From contig NC_091245.1 of assembly GCF_042477335.2 (NCBI RefSeq), positions 113,308,501 through 113,372,500 of the forward strand: a DNA stretch of 64,000 nt, in the 5' to 3' direction. Positions 48,390 to 58,300 of this stretch are shown in pieces (the stretch's first letter is position 1; each line of letters begins with the position of its first letter). The stretch comes from Ovis canadensis (Eukaryota > Chordata > Mammalia > Artiodactyla > Bovidae). The notes below the pieces were generated by a model, which had not been told where the DNA came from, ran no database searches, and saw only the letters and a list, made by a program, of their open reading frames with translations. Both the position numbers and the translations under genes were made by a program.

Positions 48390-49500
48390 TGGGGATCAGC
48401 CAGACATTTGATGTCAAGTTAATTGTATTGGATTTCTTTCTTCGTGGAGAGGGCGTAGATTTATCTTTACTGAAACAGGCACATTTTGGGCATGAATTTG
48501 CCTTCTTTGTTCAAAATGCCAGCACCAGCATTGGTAGATTCACAGATATGCCTTATTCATAGTTAGGGCATTCCCCATAGCATTGTGTCCAATCAAGGAA
48601 CTTACTTCATAGCAAAGGAAATGTACTTGTGCTCATTAAATTAAGTGATCTCTCCATGTAATCCATCTGAAAGCAGATGCTTGTTTTAAATGTAGAATGC
48701 TTTACTGAAGAGTCACAGCAACAACTGGGAGACAATTCTCTGAAAGTACGAAGTTCTGTCTTACAAGATGTGATATAAGCTTTGAATCAGGGATGATTAC
48801 ATGATGTTGTCTCCCTCATGACCAGAATATAAGGGTTCCGGCATCAGGGGCTGAAAGTGGGGGTGGCTCTTTCACTATTATACCTAATAATCCACTTACA
48901 GAATTTTTGTTTTTCCTAGAAACTTTGAGCTCTGCTGGTTTGGAGAACTTGGGCTCCAAAATGAGAATGCTTCTACCATTAGACACTATGGTTCCACTGA
49001 ATTAGAAGAATCTGCCACCTAGTCATTTGGGGGTCTATATATCACTGAATCAAGAAGCAAAGAAAAAAAGTGATTACTTGGCTGGCTGGTGTGATTGATC
49101 CTGATTCCCTAAGGGAGATTGGGATGCTGCTATACAATGAGAGGAGAGCATTTCTGGAACCCAGGAGAGTCTCTTGCCTAATAGTAAACGTTAACAAAGC
49201 AACCAAAGGGGGAAAAAAAAGGCAGCACAGACCTTGAGTCGGCAATGGAAGCTTTGATCATTCTACCACATAAACAACCCTGACTATCCGAAGTTCTGGC
49301 TGAAGACATGGGAAATATGAAATAAGTAGTGGAAGTGGTTCAGAGATGTCAGTTATGGCTTCTTAACAATTACAGAAATGAGGGCTGTTGTAACAGCGTA
49401 TTTTCTATTTGTTTGTTTTAGGTGTTTATCTAGGTAACCATTTTATTCCTCTCTCCCTTTCTTCCCATTTTTGTTATTATACAAGTTGTTGGAAGTGAAC
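48390..49500 (+). pseudogene. Ancient ERVL endogenous retrovirus, internal pol fragment
   Basis: Degraded internal sequence of an ERVL-type retrovirus in sense orientation, from the end of the integrase part into the downstream part that in ERVL elements carries a dUTPase-like domain. I recognise it from conserved ERVL wording around 'ccaatcaaggaacttac', 'gttccggcatcaggggctg' and 'ggtgtgattgatcctga'. Many stops and frameshifts interrupt every frame, and no LTR or env part is visible nearby, so it is non-functional. Subfamily not assigned. Confidence 0.65.
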
Positions 49501-49519
49501 TTCCCAATTTAGTCTTCTT

Positions 49520-49800
49520 AAAAATTCTTACTTTTGGCTGTGTTGGGTCTTTGTTGCTGCACTTGGGCTTTCTCTAGTTGCCTCGAGTGGGGCTATGCTT
49601 TACTTGCTGTGCGTAGGCTTCTTGTTGCGGTTGCCTTCTCTCATTGTGTAGTGCGGGTTTTAGAGTGTGCAGGCTCTGTAGTTGTGGCGGCTGGGCTTAG
49701 TTGTCCCAAAGCATGTGGAATCTTCCTGGACCAGGGATTGAATCTGTGTCCCCTGCATTGGCAGGCGTATTCTTTACCACCGGACCACCAGGGAAGTCCC
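49520..49800 (-). mobile_element. CHR-type SINE (first of three)
   Basis: Reverse long form ending 'accggaccaccagggaagtccc'. Preceded by the target copy AATTTAGTCTTCTTAAAA at 49506. Confidence 0.93.
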
Positions 49801-49814
49801 TAGTGTTTCTCTTT

Positions 49815-50052
49815 AAAAAAAAAATTATTTATTTATTTGACTGTGTTGGTTCTTAGCTGCAGCATGCAGGATCTTCGTTATGTCATGCAGGATCTTTTGT
49901 TGCAGTACCTGGACTCTCTAGCTGTGGCAGGCAGGTTCCAGAGCATGTGGGTTCAGTAGCTCCAGGGCATGTGGGATCTTAGTCCTCAACCAGGGATCAG
50001 ACCTGCATCCCTTGCATTGCCAGGCGGATTCTTAAACCACCGGGAAGTCCCA
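49815..50052 (-). mobile_element. CHR-type SINE (second of three)
   Basis: Reverse element with 'tcaaccagggatcagacc', ending 'aaaccaccgggaagtccc'. It differs in body sequence from the first, so it is not a local duplication. Confidence 0.9.
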
Positions 50053-50070
50053 CACAATTTAGTCTTTAAA

Positions 50071-50194
50071 AAAAAAAAAAAATTGTTTATTTGGCAGCAT
50101 TGGGCCTTTGTTGTGGCATATGGGATCTAGGTCCCTCCCAGGCCCCCTGCATTGGGAGCATGGAGTCTTAGCCACTGGACTACCAGGAAAGTCC
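50071..50194 (-). mobile_element. CHR-type SINE (third of three)
   Basis: Short form, ending 'ccactggactaccaggaaagtccc'. Flanked by AATTTAGTCTTTAAA (50056) and TATTTAGTTTTTAGA (50199). 50200-50610 looks like old L2-type DNA. Confidence 0.9.
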
Positions 50195-50611
50195 CTACTA
50201 TTTAGTTTTTAGATAACAAAGAATTCAGTGGGACTTTGAGTTTGATGAGTAACTAATATAGCCAGAGAAGAACACGGTGACTGGTGGCCTGTTTGAGGAA
50301 CTTGAGAAACTCTGGGTGTAGTCTGACTACACATCAATTCTGCAACTTCACTACCACTCATAAATGTCCAGTTTCTTAGACGTTTTAAGACACAGCAGGT
50401 AAGACAGAGTATGGTAAGAGTGGTCAAGCAGGTAAGGAAATGAAAGTGATGAGAATTCAGGCTCTATCTAAAGGGAAAAAAACCATATTCAGTTCAGCAT
50501 GATTGTTGCCATGTGATGACCAAATGTTGCTTTAAATAAACAAACATGTCATGTGGGACAAACAAAAGATGTCTTTTTGGTTGTTTCGATCTCTACTTTA
50601 AAATTAAGTCA

Positions 50612-50825
50612 CATGTGCTGTGCTAAGGCATATCCAGCTCTTTGTGGCCCTATGTACTGTAGCCTGCCGAGCTCTTCTGTCCATGGAACTTTCCAGGCAA
50701 GAATACTGGAGTGGCGTGCCATTTCTATTCCAGGGGATCTTCCCGACCCACGGATCAAACCCAGGTCTCTTGTGTATCCTGCATTGGCAGGCAGATTATT
50801 TACTGCCAGTGCAACCTGGGAAGCG
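50612..50825 (-). mobile_element. Bov-tA SINE
   Basis: Reverse, 'gtgctgtgctaaggcatatcc' to 'ccagtgcaacctgggaagc'. More diverged than the next copy. Confidence 0.92.
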
Positions 50826-50845
50826 GCATCTCCCCAATGTGTGTG

Positions 50846-51051
50846 TATGTTAGTTGCTCAGTCATGTCCAACTCTTTACGACCCCATGGACTGTAGCCGG
50901 CCAAACTCCTCTGTCCATGAGATTCTCCAGGCACGAGTACTGGAGTGGGTCGCCATTCCCTTCTCCAAGGGATCTTCCTGACCCAGGGATCGAACCTGGG
51001 TCTCCCTCATTTGAGGCAAAATCTTTACCATCTGAGCCACCAGGGAAGCCA
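50846..51051 (-). mobile_element. Bov-tA SINE
   Basis: Reverse, 'tatgttagttgctcagtcatg' to 'tctgagccaccagggaagcc'. Directly follows a short gtgtgt stretch after its neighbour. Confidence 0.95.
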
Positions 51052-51059
51052 AATAGGTA

Positions 51060-51880
51060 GGAGTAATGCCATGAGGGTGGGTTTCAAAAAAGCCAAGTGA
51101 TGACGTGTCAACAAAAAGAGGAAGTGGCCAATAATGTCAAATGCTGCTAAACAGATGAGAAGGGCTGAAAAATGACTGTCGTACGTGGCGAAATGGTCAT
51201 CACTGGTGCCCTTCGACAGGAGCGATTTCAGTAGAGCGGGGGACAGAGGGTTGAACAGAGAATGGGAGGGCCCTAGACTTGTCCAAGCAGCTTTGCTGTA
51301 GAGGGAAGCAGCGAAATGGGACAGTAGCAGGAGATGGGAATAATGGAGACACTAGATTATTATGTGAAGAAGTGCAAATACATTTGCACTGTATTTTTCT
51401 CCATGGTTACCAACTGTCTTTTGGTTTCATTTATAATATAGTCTGCCTTTAAAGAGGTTCAAGATTTCTTGTACTTCCTTTAAGATTTTTACATTTTTTT
51501 TCATGTACTTCCTTTAAGATTTTACTTCCCTTAAGATAAAGGCCCTTATTTAAAGGCCTTTCCCATTTAAGGATTAAATGAATATGCTTATCTCCTTCAG
51601 ATTCTTGTATTTTATTTCATAACATTTCGGTTTTATTTTTATATATGATGTAAGATAAAGATTTTACTTTGTTTTCTTCTAGACATATGTCAATATAACA
51701 ATATTTTTGATTAACTAATCCATTCATTTACCACTGAACTGGAATGTTATTTTTATAATATAGTATGTTCCCACACTTATATGCATTTCTGAACTCTGCA
51801 TTCTGGTTCACTGATAAAGACTCTTTATCTTAGATAGTCTCAACTTTATTGAGTTGTGACTAAGCTTCCTCTATCTCCCT
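51060..51880. other. Old L2-like DNA then AT-rich DNA
   Basis: 51060-51350 resembles internal L2 in reverse ('aatgctgctaaacagatgagaaggg'). 51400-51880 is AT-rich with a direct repeat of 'tgtacttcctttaagattttac' around 51470-51530; otherwise unassigned. Confidence 0.4.
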
Positions 51881-52695
51881 GAAAAAAGCTATATTGACTC
51901 TGTTAACTTTTATTTTATCAAAAAATTGTAGTAAAATACATTTACCATAAAATTTACCTCTTAATCATTTTAAGTGTATAGTTCGGCGGTATTAAGTACA
52001 TTCCTTATGTGTGCAACCATCAGCATTATCCATCTCCGTAACTCATCATCTTGTAAAAGTGAGACTCTGTCTTAATTAAACAGTAACTGCCCATTCTCCC
52101 ATTCCTCCAGCCCCTGACAACTACCATTTTACTTTCTGTCTCTGTGATTGTTGACTATGATAAGTAACTCATATAAGTAGAATCACAGTATTTGTCTTTT
52201 TATGGCTGGCTTATTTCACTTAACATAATGTCCTAAGTTCACTCATGTTGTAGCATGTGTTAGAATTTTCTTTCTTTTTACAGCCGAGTAATATCCCATT
52301 GTATGTATAGATATACCACATTTTGCTTATCTAGTCATCATTTGTCCATGGACTTTTGGGCTGCTTCCTCATTTCAGCCATGGTGAATAATGCCACCAAG
52401 AACATGGCTGTACTAATAAACATATCAAGACCCTGCTTTTAATTTTTTTTTTAGATATATACCCCAAAATGGAACTGCTGGATAATATGGTAATTCTATA
52501 TTTAATTTTCTTCAGGAACTTCCTACTTTTCACAGAGGCTGTACCATTTTACAACCCCACAAGCAGTACACAAGGATGCCAACTTCTCTATGCTCTTGTC
52601 AATACTTTGTTTTGTTTTGAAGGCAGCTATTCTTACGGGTATGAGGTGGTATCTCATTATAGTTTTGGTTTGTATTTGCCTAGTAGAATCTATTG
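51880..52695 (-). mobile_element. Old L1 LINE, reverse
   Basis: Reverse L1 3' sequence ('ttgtagtaaaatacatttacc', 'gctgcttcctcatttcagcc', 'accattttacaaccccacaagcagt'). Interrupted at 52696 by two SINEs. Confidence 0.8.
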
Positions 52696-52911
52696 GGCTT
52701 CCTTGGTGGCTCAGAGTTTAAGCTTCTGCCTGCAATGCAACCCTGCCTGCCTGCAACCCAGGGAGACCTGGGTTCGATCCCTGGGTCGAGAAGATCCCCT
52801 GGAGAAGGAAATGGCAACCCACTCCAGTATTCTTGCCTGGAGAATCCCATGGACGGAGGAGCTTGGTGGGCTACAGACTGGGCGACTTCACTTTCACTTT
52901 TTCACTTTCAA
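52696..52911 (+). mobile_element. Bov-tA SINE (first of a pair)
   Basis: Internal 'ctgcctgc' duplication near the tRNA head; ends with the cactttcactttttcactttca stretch. TAGAATCTATTG sits at 52684-52695 and 52912-52923. Confidence 0.93.
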
Positions 52912-52923
52912 TAGAATCTATTG

Positions 52924-53146
52924 GGCTTGCCAGGTGGCACTAGTGGTAAAGAACCCACCTCTCAATGCAAGAGACGTAGAGATACAGGTTTGATCCCTGG
53001 GTCTGGAAGATCCACTGGAGGTGGGGTCATGGCAACCCACTCCAGCATTTTTGCCTGGAGAATCCTGTCGACAGAGGAGCCTAGCGGGCTACAGTCCATA
53101 GGGTTGCAAAGAGTTGGACATGACTGAAATGACTTTGCACGCACAC
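52924..53146 (+). mobile_element. Bov-tA SINE (second of a pair)
   Basis: Complete but more diverged. Followed by the third target copy TGAAATCTATTAG at 53151. Confidence 0.92.
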
Positions 53147-53610
53147 ACAATGAAATCTATTAGCTTTTACATTAAAATGAATTTGGGTTAATTTTCCTTT
53201 TAAGAGAAATGGAAGACAGCCCTTGAAATAAATGGAAGCACTAAAGGTTTTGCAAAACTGCTATTAAAAATCTTTTATTTAACCTCTCAACAAGGTGAAG
53301 AAATGACTTATGAGACTCTTGGGTTTTTTGCCGTCAGTAACCACCAAGGGTTACAGATACGTATCTGTTTTTCCATAATTATTTAAGGACTCTGGATATT
53401 AATGATGTACCTAAATTAGCATGCCAACAAACTAGCTAATGAGCTATTAATAGCACACCTAAAATGCAACAACAAAACAAAGCTGTGTGTTTATATGAGT
53501 GAATGAAATTAGTGCTAGCTTGTAAACTGTAATCCGTTAGGCAAGATTGAAAAACATCTGTAAAGAACTAATCCTTAATATCTTTGTTGTGTATCAATTT
53601 ATAAGTTACA
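53147..53610. promoter_or_regulatory. AT-rich non-repeat block downstream of MPZ
   Basis: Free of recognised repeats. Holds a cluster of TAAT/TTAGC motifs (about 53410-53460) and the SOX-like AACAAAACAAAG at 53470-53481. A distal element of MPZ is one possibility; this is inference from motifs. Confidence 0.25.
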
Positions 53611-53775
53611 AAGGTTTCCATACACAGCATGGAATCATGTGATTCTTACAAAAATTCTGGGAATTCAGCGGAGCTGGTATCATTATCTCAGTTGTTTACA
53701 AATGCAGAAACAGGCTTACTTAAATCAAGAAACTAGCCCTGGGTCACACAATTTCTGAGTGGCTGAGATATTTTA
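53610..53775 (-). repeat. MIR SINE
   Basis: Complement of MIR ('ctggtatcattatctcagttg', 'ccctgggtcacacaatttctgag'). An L2 3' end lies next to it at about 53825-53880 ('tggatatttgttgaatgt'). Confidence 0.55.
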
Positions 53776-54070
53776 AGAATACACAGTTTGGTGAAGAGGG
53801 AATCTGTTATAACCCATATAAACGCAGAGCCTGACACACAGTTTAGCACATAGTACAAACTCACTGGATATTTGTTGAATGTACGACTATGTCTTATGAG
53901 CCTGTTTCACAGTTCTTTCCACTAGACTATGTAACCCCGTATCATGAAATCAAATTCTTAAAAACTGAAATCAGTTGGAGAAGAGCAGGACTGGGGATTA
54001 GAGGCAGGGATTACTCCCAGGAGAATGAGGAAACTGGAGATGGAGGCAGCAGCTTCTGGAAATGTCAGTG

Positions 54071-54076
54071 TTTATT
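54071..54076 (-). terminator. MPZ: MPZ poly(A) signal
   Basis: TTTATT on the plus strand is AATAAA on the minus strand. It is the first consensus signal met downstream of the MPZ stop, and gives a 3' UTR length typical for this gene. Confidence 0.65.
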
Positions 54077-55009
54077 AAACATTTAAGGACATTTGGGGGG
54101 GGGGGTTGAGAAGAAATATACAGGATGTAGAAAAATCCTAAGAATCCCCTGTGGCTGGGAGTGCAACCTCTTCCCTTTCCCCCTACTTCTCATTTGTTTT
54201 TCCTGCCTTTTCTTTGGTTATTTAACAGCTGTTTCTTAAGGCTCATCTGCCCCTTCCTCAGCCCCTGACCTGTGAGGATCCTTTGTCTCCCTCTCCCCAT
54301 TCCCGTCACCTTGAGTCCCAGAACAGTGCTCCAGAGTGGTCAGGGGGCACCATTCCTGTAGCTGAGGTTTGAGGATCAGGAGCCCCACTGCTTGGGCTGG
54401 CTCTCCATTAAAGATTTAAAGGGGGGCGGGTGGTGGTGGTGAAGAATTGCAAAAGCCACATGACGTCATTGGTACTCAGTCATGGGGGGAGGGTAGAGCA
54501 TGGGCACAGATAAACAAAGAAGAATGGATTAAAAAATAAAAAATAACTAACAACCTAAATAAGCCTTGAAGGAGAGTCTGATCTGGGTGACCTGGGTGTT
54601 AGCTGGGAGGGTATAGTATGGAGCTTGACCACCTGAAGGAGGGGAGGGAGGGTCAGAAACAAGAGAGCCAGAGGGACAGGCTAGCTGGTGCAGGGGGTGG
54701 AAATGTCAGGTGGCCTGGATTTGAGGCAGGGGTATCAAGGTCCCTTTCTTCTCAGCGCCAGAGGAACAGGCACCAAACACACAGTCCTTGGGGCAAGTGA
54801 AAGATAGGATGGGGCCTGGGCTTCCAGAAAGCCAGGGGGTAAAAGGGGGGGAATACGAAGTGCCTGGGTAATGAAGTCTGGAATGAAACTTACATCTCAA
54901 AAGGAAGTGAGGGCAGGGCAGGGCTGAGGAGCTAAGGAGGAAAGCACCTAGACGGGGATAGAGGACCGGAGGTCCCCCTGCTCTGGCAGGGCCTTGGGGG
55001 GGGTGATCA

Positions 55010-55198
55010 CTTTTCTGAGTCCAGGCCCATCATGTTCTTGAGGGCGTTCTTGAGGCTGGTTCTGCTGGGGGACTTGACAGCAGGCCGGAGCTCCGCGCTC
55101 TGCTCATCCTTCCGTAGCTCCATCTCGATGACCACCACCCGAGAGCCCTTGGAAGCCTCCGCCCCTAATCCCCGATCCCCCGCCCGGCCCGCTAACCG
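55010..55198 (-). CDS. MPZ: L-MPZ stop-readthrough extension (63 codons)
   Basis: Directly after the TAG at 55199-55201 the MPZ frame stays open for 63 codons, then meets TGA at 55007-55009. Mammalian MPZ is known to make a larger isoform, L-MPZ, by translational readthrough of its stop codon; the length of the extension agrees. The predicted tail starts RLAGRAGDRG, contains SRVVVIEMELRKDEQ and KSPSRTSLKNALKN (several basic-flanked Ser/Thr), and ends MMGLDSEK. The codons look coding, unlike the rest of the 3' UTR. Readthrough itself is not shown by the sequence. Confidence 0.75.
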
Positions 55199-55300
55199 CT
55201 ATTTCTTATCCTTGCGAGACTCCCCCAACCCTTTAGTCTTCTTCTCGCTGGCAGCTTTGGCGCTTCTGCTGTGGTCCAGCATGGCGTACAGCACCGGTGT
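55199..55300 (-). CDS. MPZ: MPZ exon 6 (coding part)
   Basis: 102 nt after CTCCCCACAG: TPVLYAMLDHSRSAK... to RKDKK and TAG. Carries the cytoplasmic tail needed for compaction signalling. Confidence 0.96.
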   Translation of the reverse strand, partial: TPVLYAMLDHSRSAKAASEKKTKGLGESRKDKK

Positions 55301-58300
55301 CTGTGGGGAGGAGCGCGTGCATCAGGGACCCGTCGGGTGGGGCTTGACTGTTCCCAGCCCGCCCTCGAGGCTGCCCGGCGGCTTCCCAAGTCCCGCTAAC
55401 CTGCCGGCCGCGCTTTGAAGAGTCCTTCGCAGTCTTGTGCAATTTGCCCTTCTCCATGGCACTGCAGGGATAGGGGCTGCTGTGGATTTGGCGGCTTCTT
55501 CTTCCCTTCGGCCCTCCCACCCATCAAAGTAGTCTCCGCCCAGAGACCGCGCGTAGTGGGTCGGGGAAAGGTGTGTCAGTCTCCGCCCTTTACCTGAGCC
55601 TTCTCTGCAGGGCCGCCTGCCTGCGTAGCCAGCAGTACCGAATCAGGTAGAAAAGCAGCAGCGCCAACAGCACAACCCCCAGCACACCCCCGATCACGGC
55701 TCCCAGCACGACCCCGTACCTCGTAGGCACTAAACGGGGGAAGTAAAACAAGTGGGGGAATGAGCAGAGACAGTGTCCTTGGTTCCTCGCCACACACCTA
55801 TTCCCTGCGGTTGGGGATCTAAGATGTCCCAACAAGGCTGCCTTCTGCCCACTGTCCCAGAGCCTGAGGGGCATAACCCCGGGCATTTTGCCCCTCGCCC
55901 CAGCCTCTCAGCCAGGCCTGATCCCCTCTCTGAACTGCCTCCCATACTCCCGTCCCACCTCCTCTCACACCTTTTTCAAAGACATAGAGCGTGACCTGAG
56001 AGGTCTTGCCCACTATGTCTGGTGGGTTTTTGACGTCACAGGTGAAAGTGCCGTTGTCACCATAGTCCAGGTTGTGTATGACAATGGAGCCATCCTTCCG
56101 GTGAGGGTCCCCTACCCACTGGATGCGCTCTTTGAAGGTCCCCACCTCATCGATGTAGGGCTGTCCCTTGGCGTAGTGGAAGATCTGCGAGGAATGAGGG
56201 GAGGCATGCAACTCTCGCCTCCGGGTGAAGGATTCTGGGCTGGGGAGGGAGTGTCAGTGCTCCTAGGTTCCAGTCAGGGTGACAAGACTTGCCACTTACC
56301 TTGCCAAAGTTGGGGTTATGGCTCATAATGGATTTCCCCTTCCTTAGCCCAAATTCTCTTTCCTGTGGTTGTCTGAAGCCCCCTTTCTGTTATGCAATCC
56401 CATTATTCCCCCAGGCACTCACCGAGATGGCATCACGGCCCCCTTCGGGCTGGTAGCGCCAGGTGAAGGACAGGTCATCTGAAACCCACTCACTGGACCA
56501 GAAGGAGCAATACAGCGTCACCTGCGAGCCCACAGCACCGTGGACCTCCTTGTCTGTGTAGACCACAATGGCCTGGACAGGGGAGAGCACTGCAAACATA
56601 GAGGGGGAAATCAGATGCACGTGTGGGCCCAGCAAGGAGTATAGAAGGAGTGAGACCAATGGGAAGTCAAGCCTGAGTCACAGACCATAGCGGAGATTGG
56701 GGCAAAAATGATGAATTCTGAGGCCCAGGTCTCTCTGGACTAATTGAATAGAAGAGTAGAAATACTGTATTGGCTCAAGTTCTTCAGCATGTTTGACAGA
56801 GGAAATGCGTACCATGGTTCTCCGGAGGACTTTCAGATGTTGGGTTCAGTCTCCAGAATCTTACTTTGCCTTTAGATCAATATCTAATTTTTAAGCTATC
56901 CTTTAGATGCAGGCTTAATGATTTTTAAAACTTATTATAAACTATACAGGTAACACCCCGTGCATTCTTCTTATAACTATGCAAGCAGTATAGATAAAGA
57001 AAGCTAAAGCCTGTCTTGACAGCTCCCAACCAATTCTTCTGTGGTCTCCTTCCAGATAGAACCAATGTTATCAGTTTGATGTGTGATCATTTTCTATGTA
57101 CCAGACTCAACACAAACTCAACATACACATGTATGAAATAGTTTTGTTCTATGAAGCTTTTTTAAAAAAATATATATTGCATTACAGTTTACTTTTTTCC
57201 TTAAGAATATAAAAGAATACAGGTGTCTGTCTGGGAGGGTGTCCCGCGTTGATGCCTAGCGATCAATATTATTGCTGCATAGTATTTCATAGAATGGCAA
57301 ACTCAAGTTTCTTGCAGAAAAGATTAAGATAACTGGAGACTGTCCTCATTGCTGAATCCCTACTTTCCATACAATTGCTCCTGACTGGATGGGTCAGGGA
57401 GGGGAGGGCCTCATAGCCCTCTCAGGGGAAGCTGGATTCAAGTAGGAAACCCCTGCCGCCTCCACCCCAACCCCCAAACTCAGATGACTCTGCTTGTGAG
57501 CCCTCTGTGGTTCTGATTTGACCCTCCACACCCTCCTTCTGACCATTCTGGCTCAGTGCCACTCCCAAGACTCACCCATACAAGGAAGGCCATTCCAGGG
57601 AGATTATGTGTGTGGGTTGGCCCTGGCTGGGGGCAACTGTAGACCCTTTTGTTCTATGGGAGGGGGAGGAAGCAACCAAATAAATAGAGACCCATTGTCT
57701 GACCACTGGCCAGTGTTGGGGGCTTATGCCTCCATTCCCCTTCCCCCGATCCCATCCCCAGCTCCACAGTCCCAAATCTCCCACCTCAGCATGCAATACC
57801 AGTGATTCACCTCCTGGAACTCAGCCTTGGAGCCTTCTGGGGAATCCCAAACTTAACAAGGAAGGTTATTCATTGGATCTAACTTCTATTCCTCCTGTTC
57901 AATTATAAACCACTGCCCTCAGCTCTGTTCAATGGTTCTATGAGTGGGGCAGATGCTGGACAGTACCCTTTCTCCCTCTTAAACTCCAAGATTCCTTCTC
58001 CTCATTTCCCTCGGCATGCCCTTCTCCAATTCCCTATCCTTAACATTTTCTTATGCTGCTGCTAAGTCGCTTTAGTCGTGTCCGACTCTGTGCGAACCCA
58101 TAGACAGCAGCCCACCAGGCTCTCCCGTCCCTGGGATTCTCCAGGCAAGAGCTTTGGAGTGGGTTGCCATTTCCTCCTCCAGTGCATGAAAGTGAAAAAA
58201 GAAAGTGAAGTCGGTTAATCGTGTCTGACTCTTAGCGACCCCATGGACCGCAGCCTACCAGGCTCCTCCACCCATGGGATTTTCCAGGCAAGAGTACTGG

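Larger units (their letters stand above)
54055..55198 (-). other. MPZ: MPZ 3' UTR (contains the readthrough frame)
   Basis: About 1.1 kb from the stop codon to the poly(A) signal, free of SINEs. Its first 189 bases form the L-MPZ extension. A perfect CRE palindrome TGACGTCA with adjoining ATTGG lies at 54461-54471. Confidence 0.7.

Noticed and set aside
55032-55418. 128-codon plus-strand frame opposite MPZ
   Set aside because: Antisense shadow of MPZ exons 5-6 and the readthrough frame.
56031-56038. CRE site TGACGTCA in MPZ exon 3
   Set aside because: It is formed by the conserved codons for Asp-Val-Lys, so coding constraint explains it.
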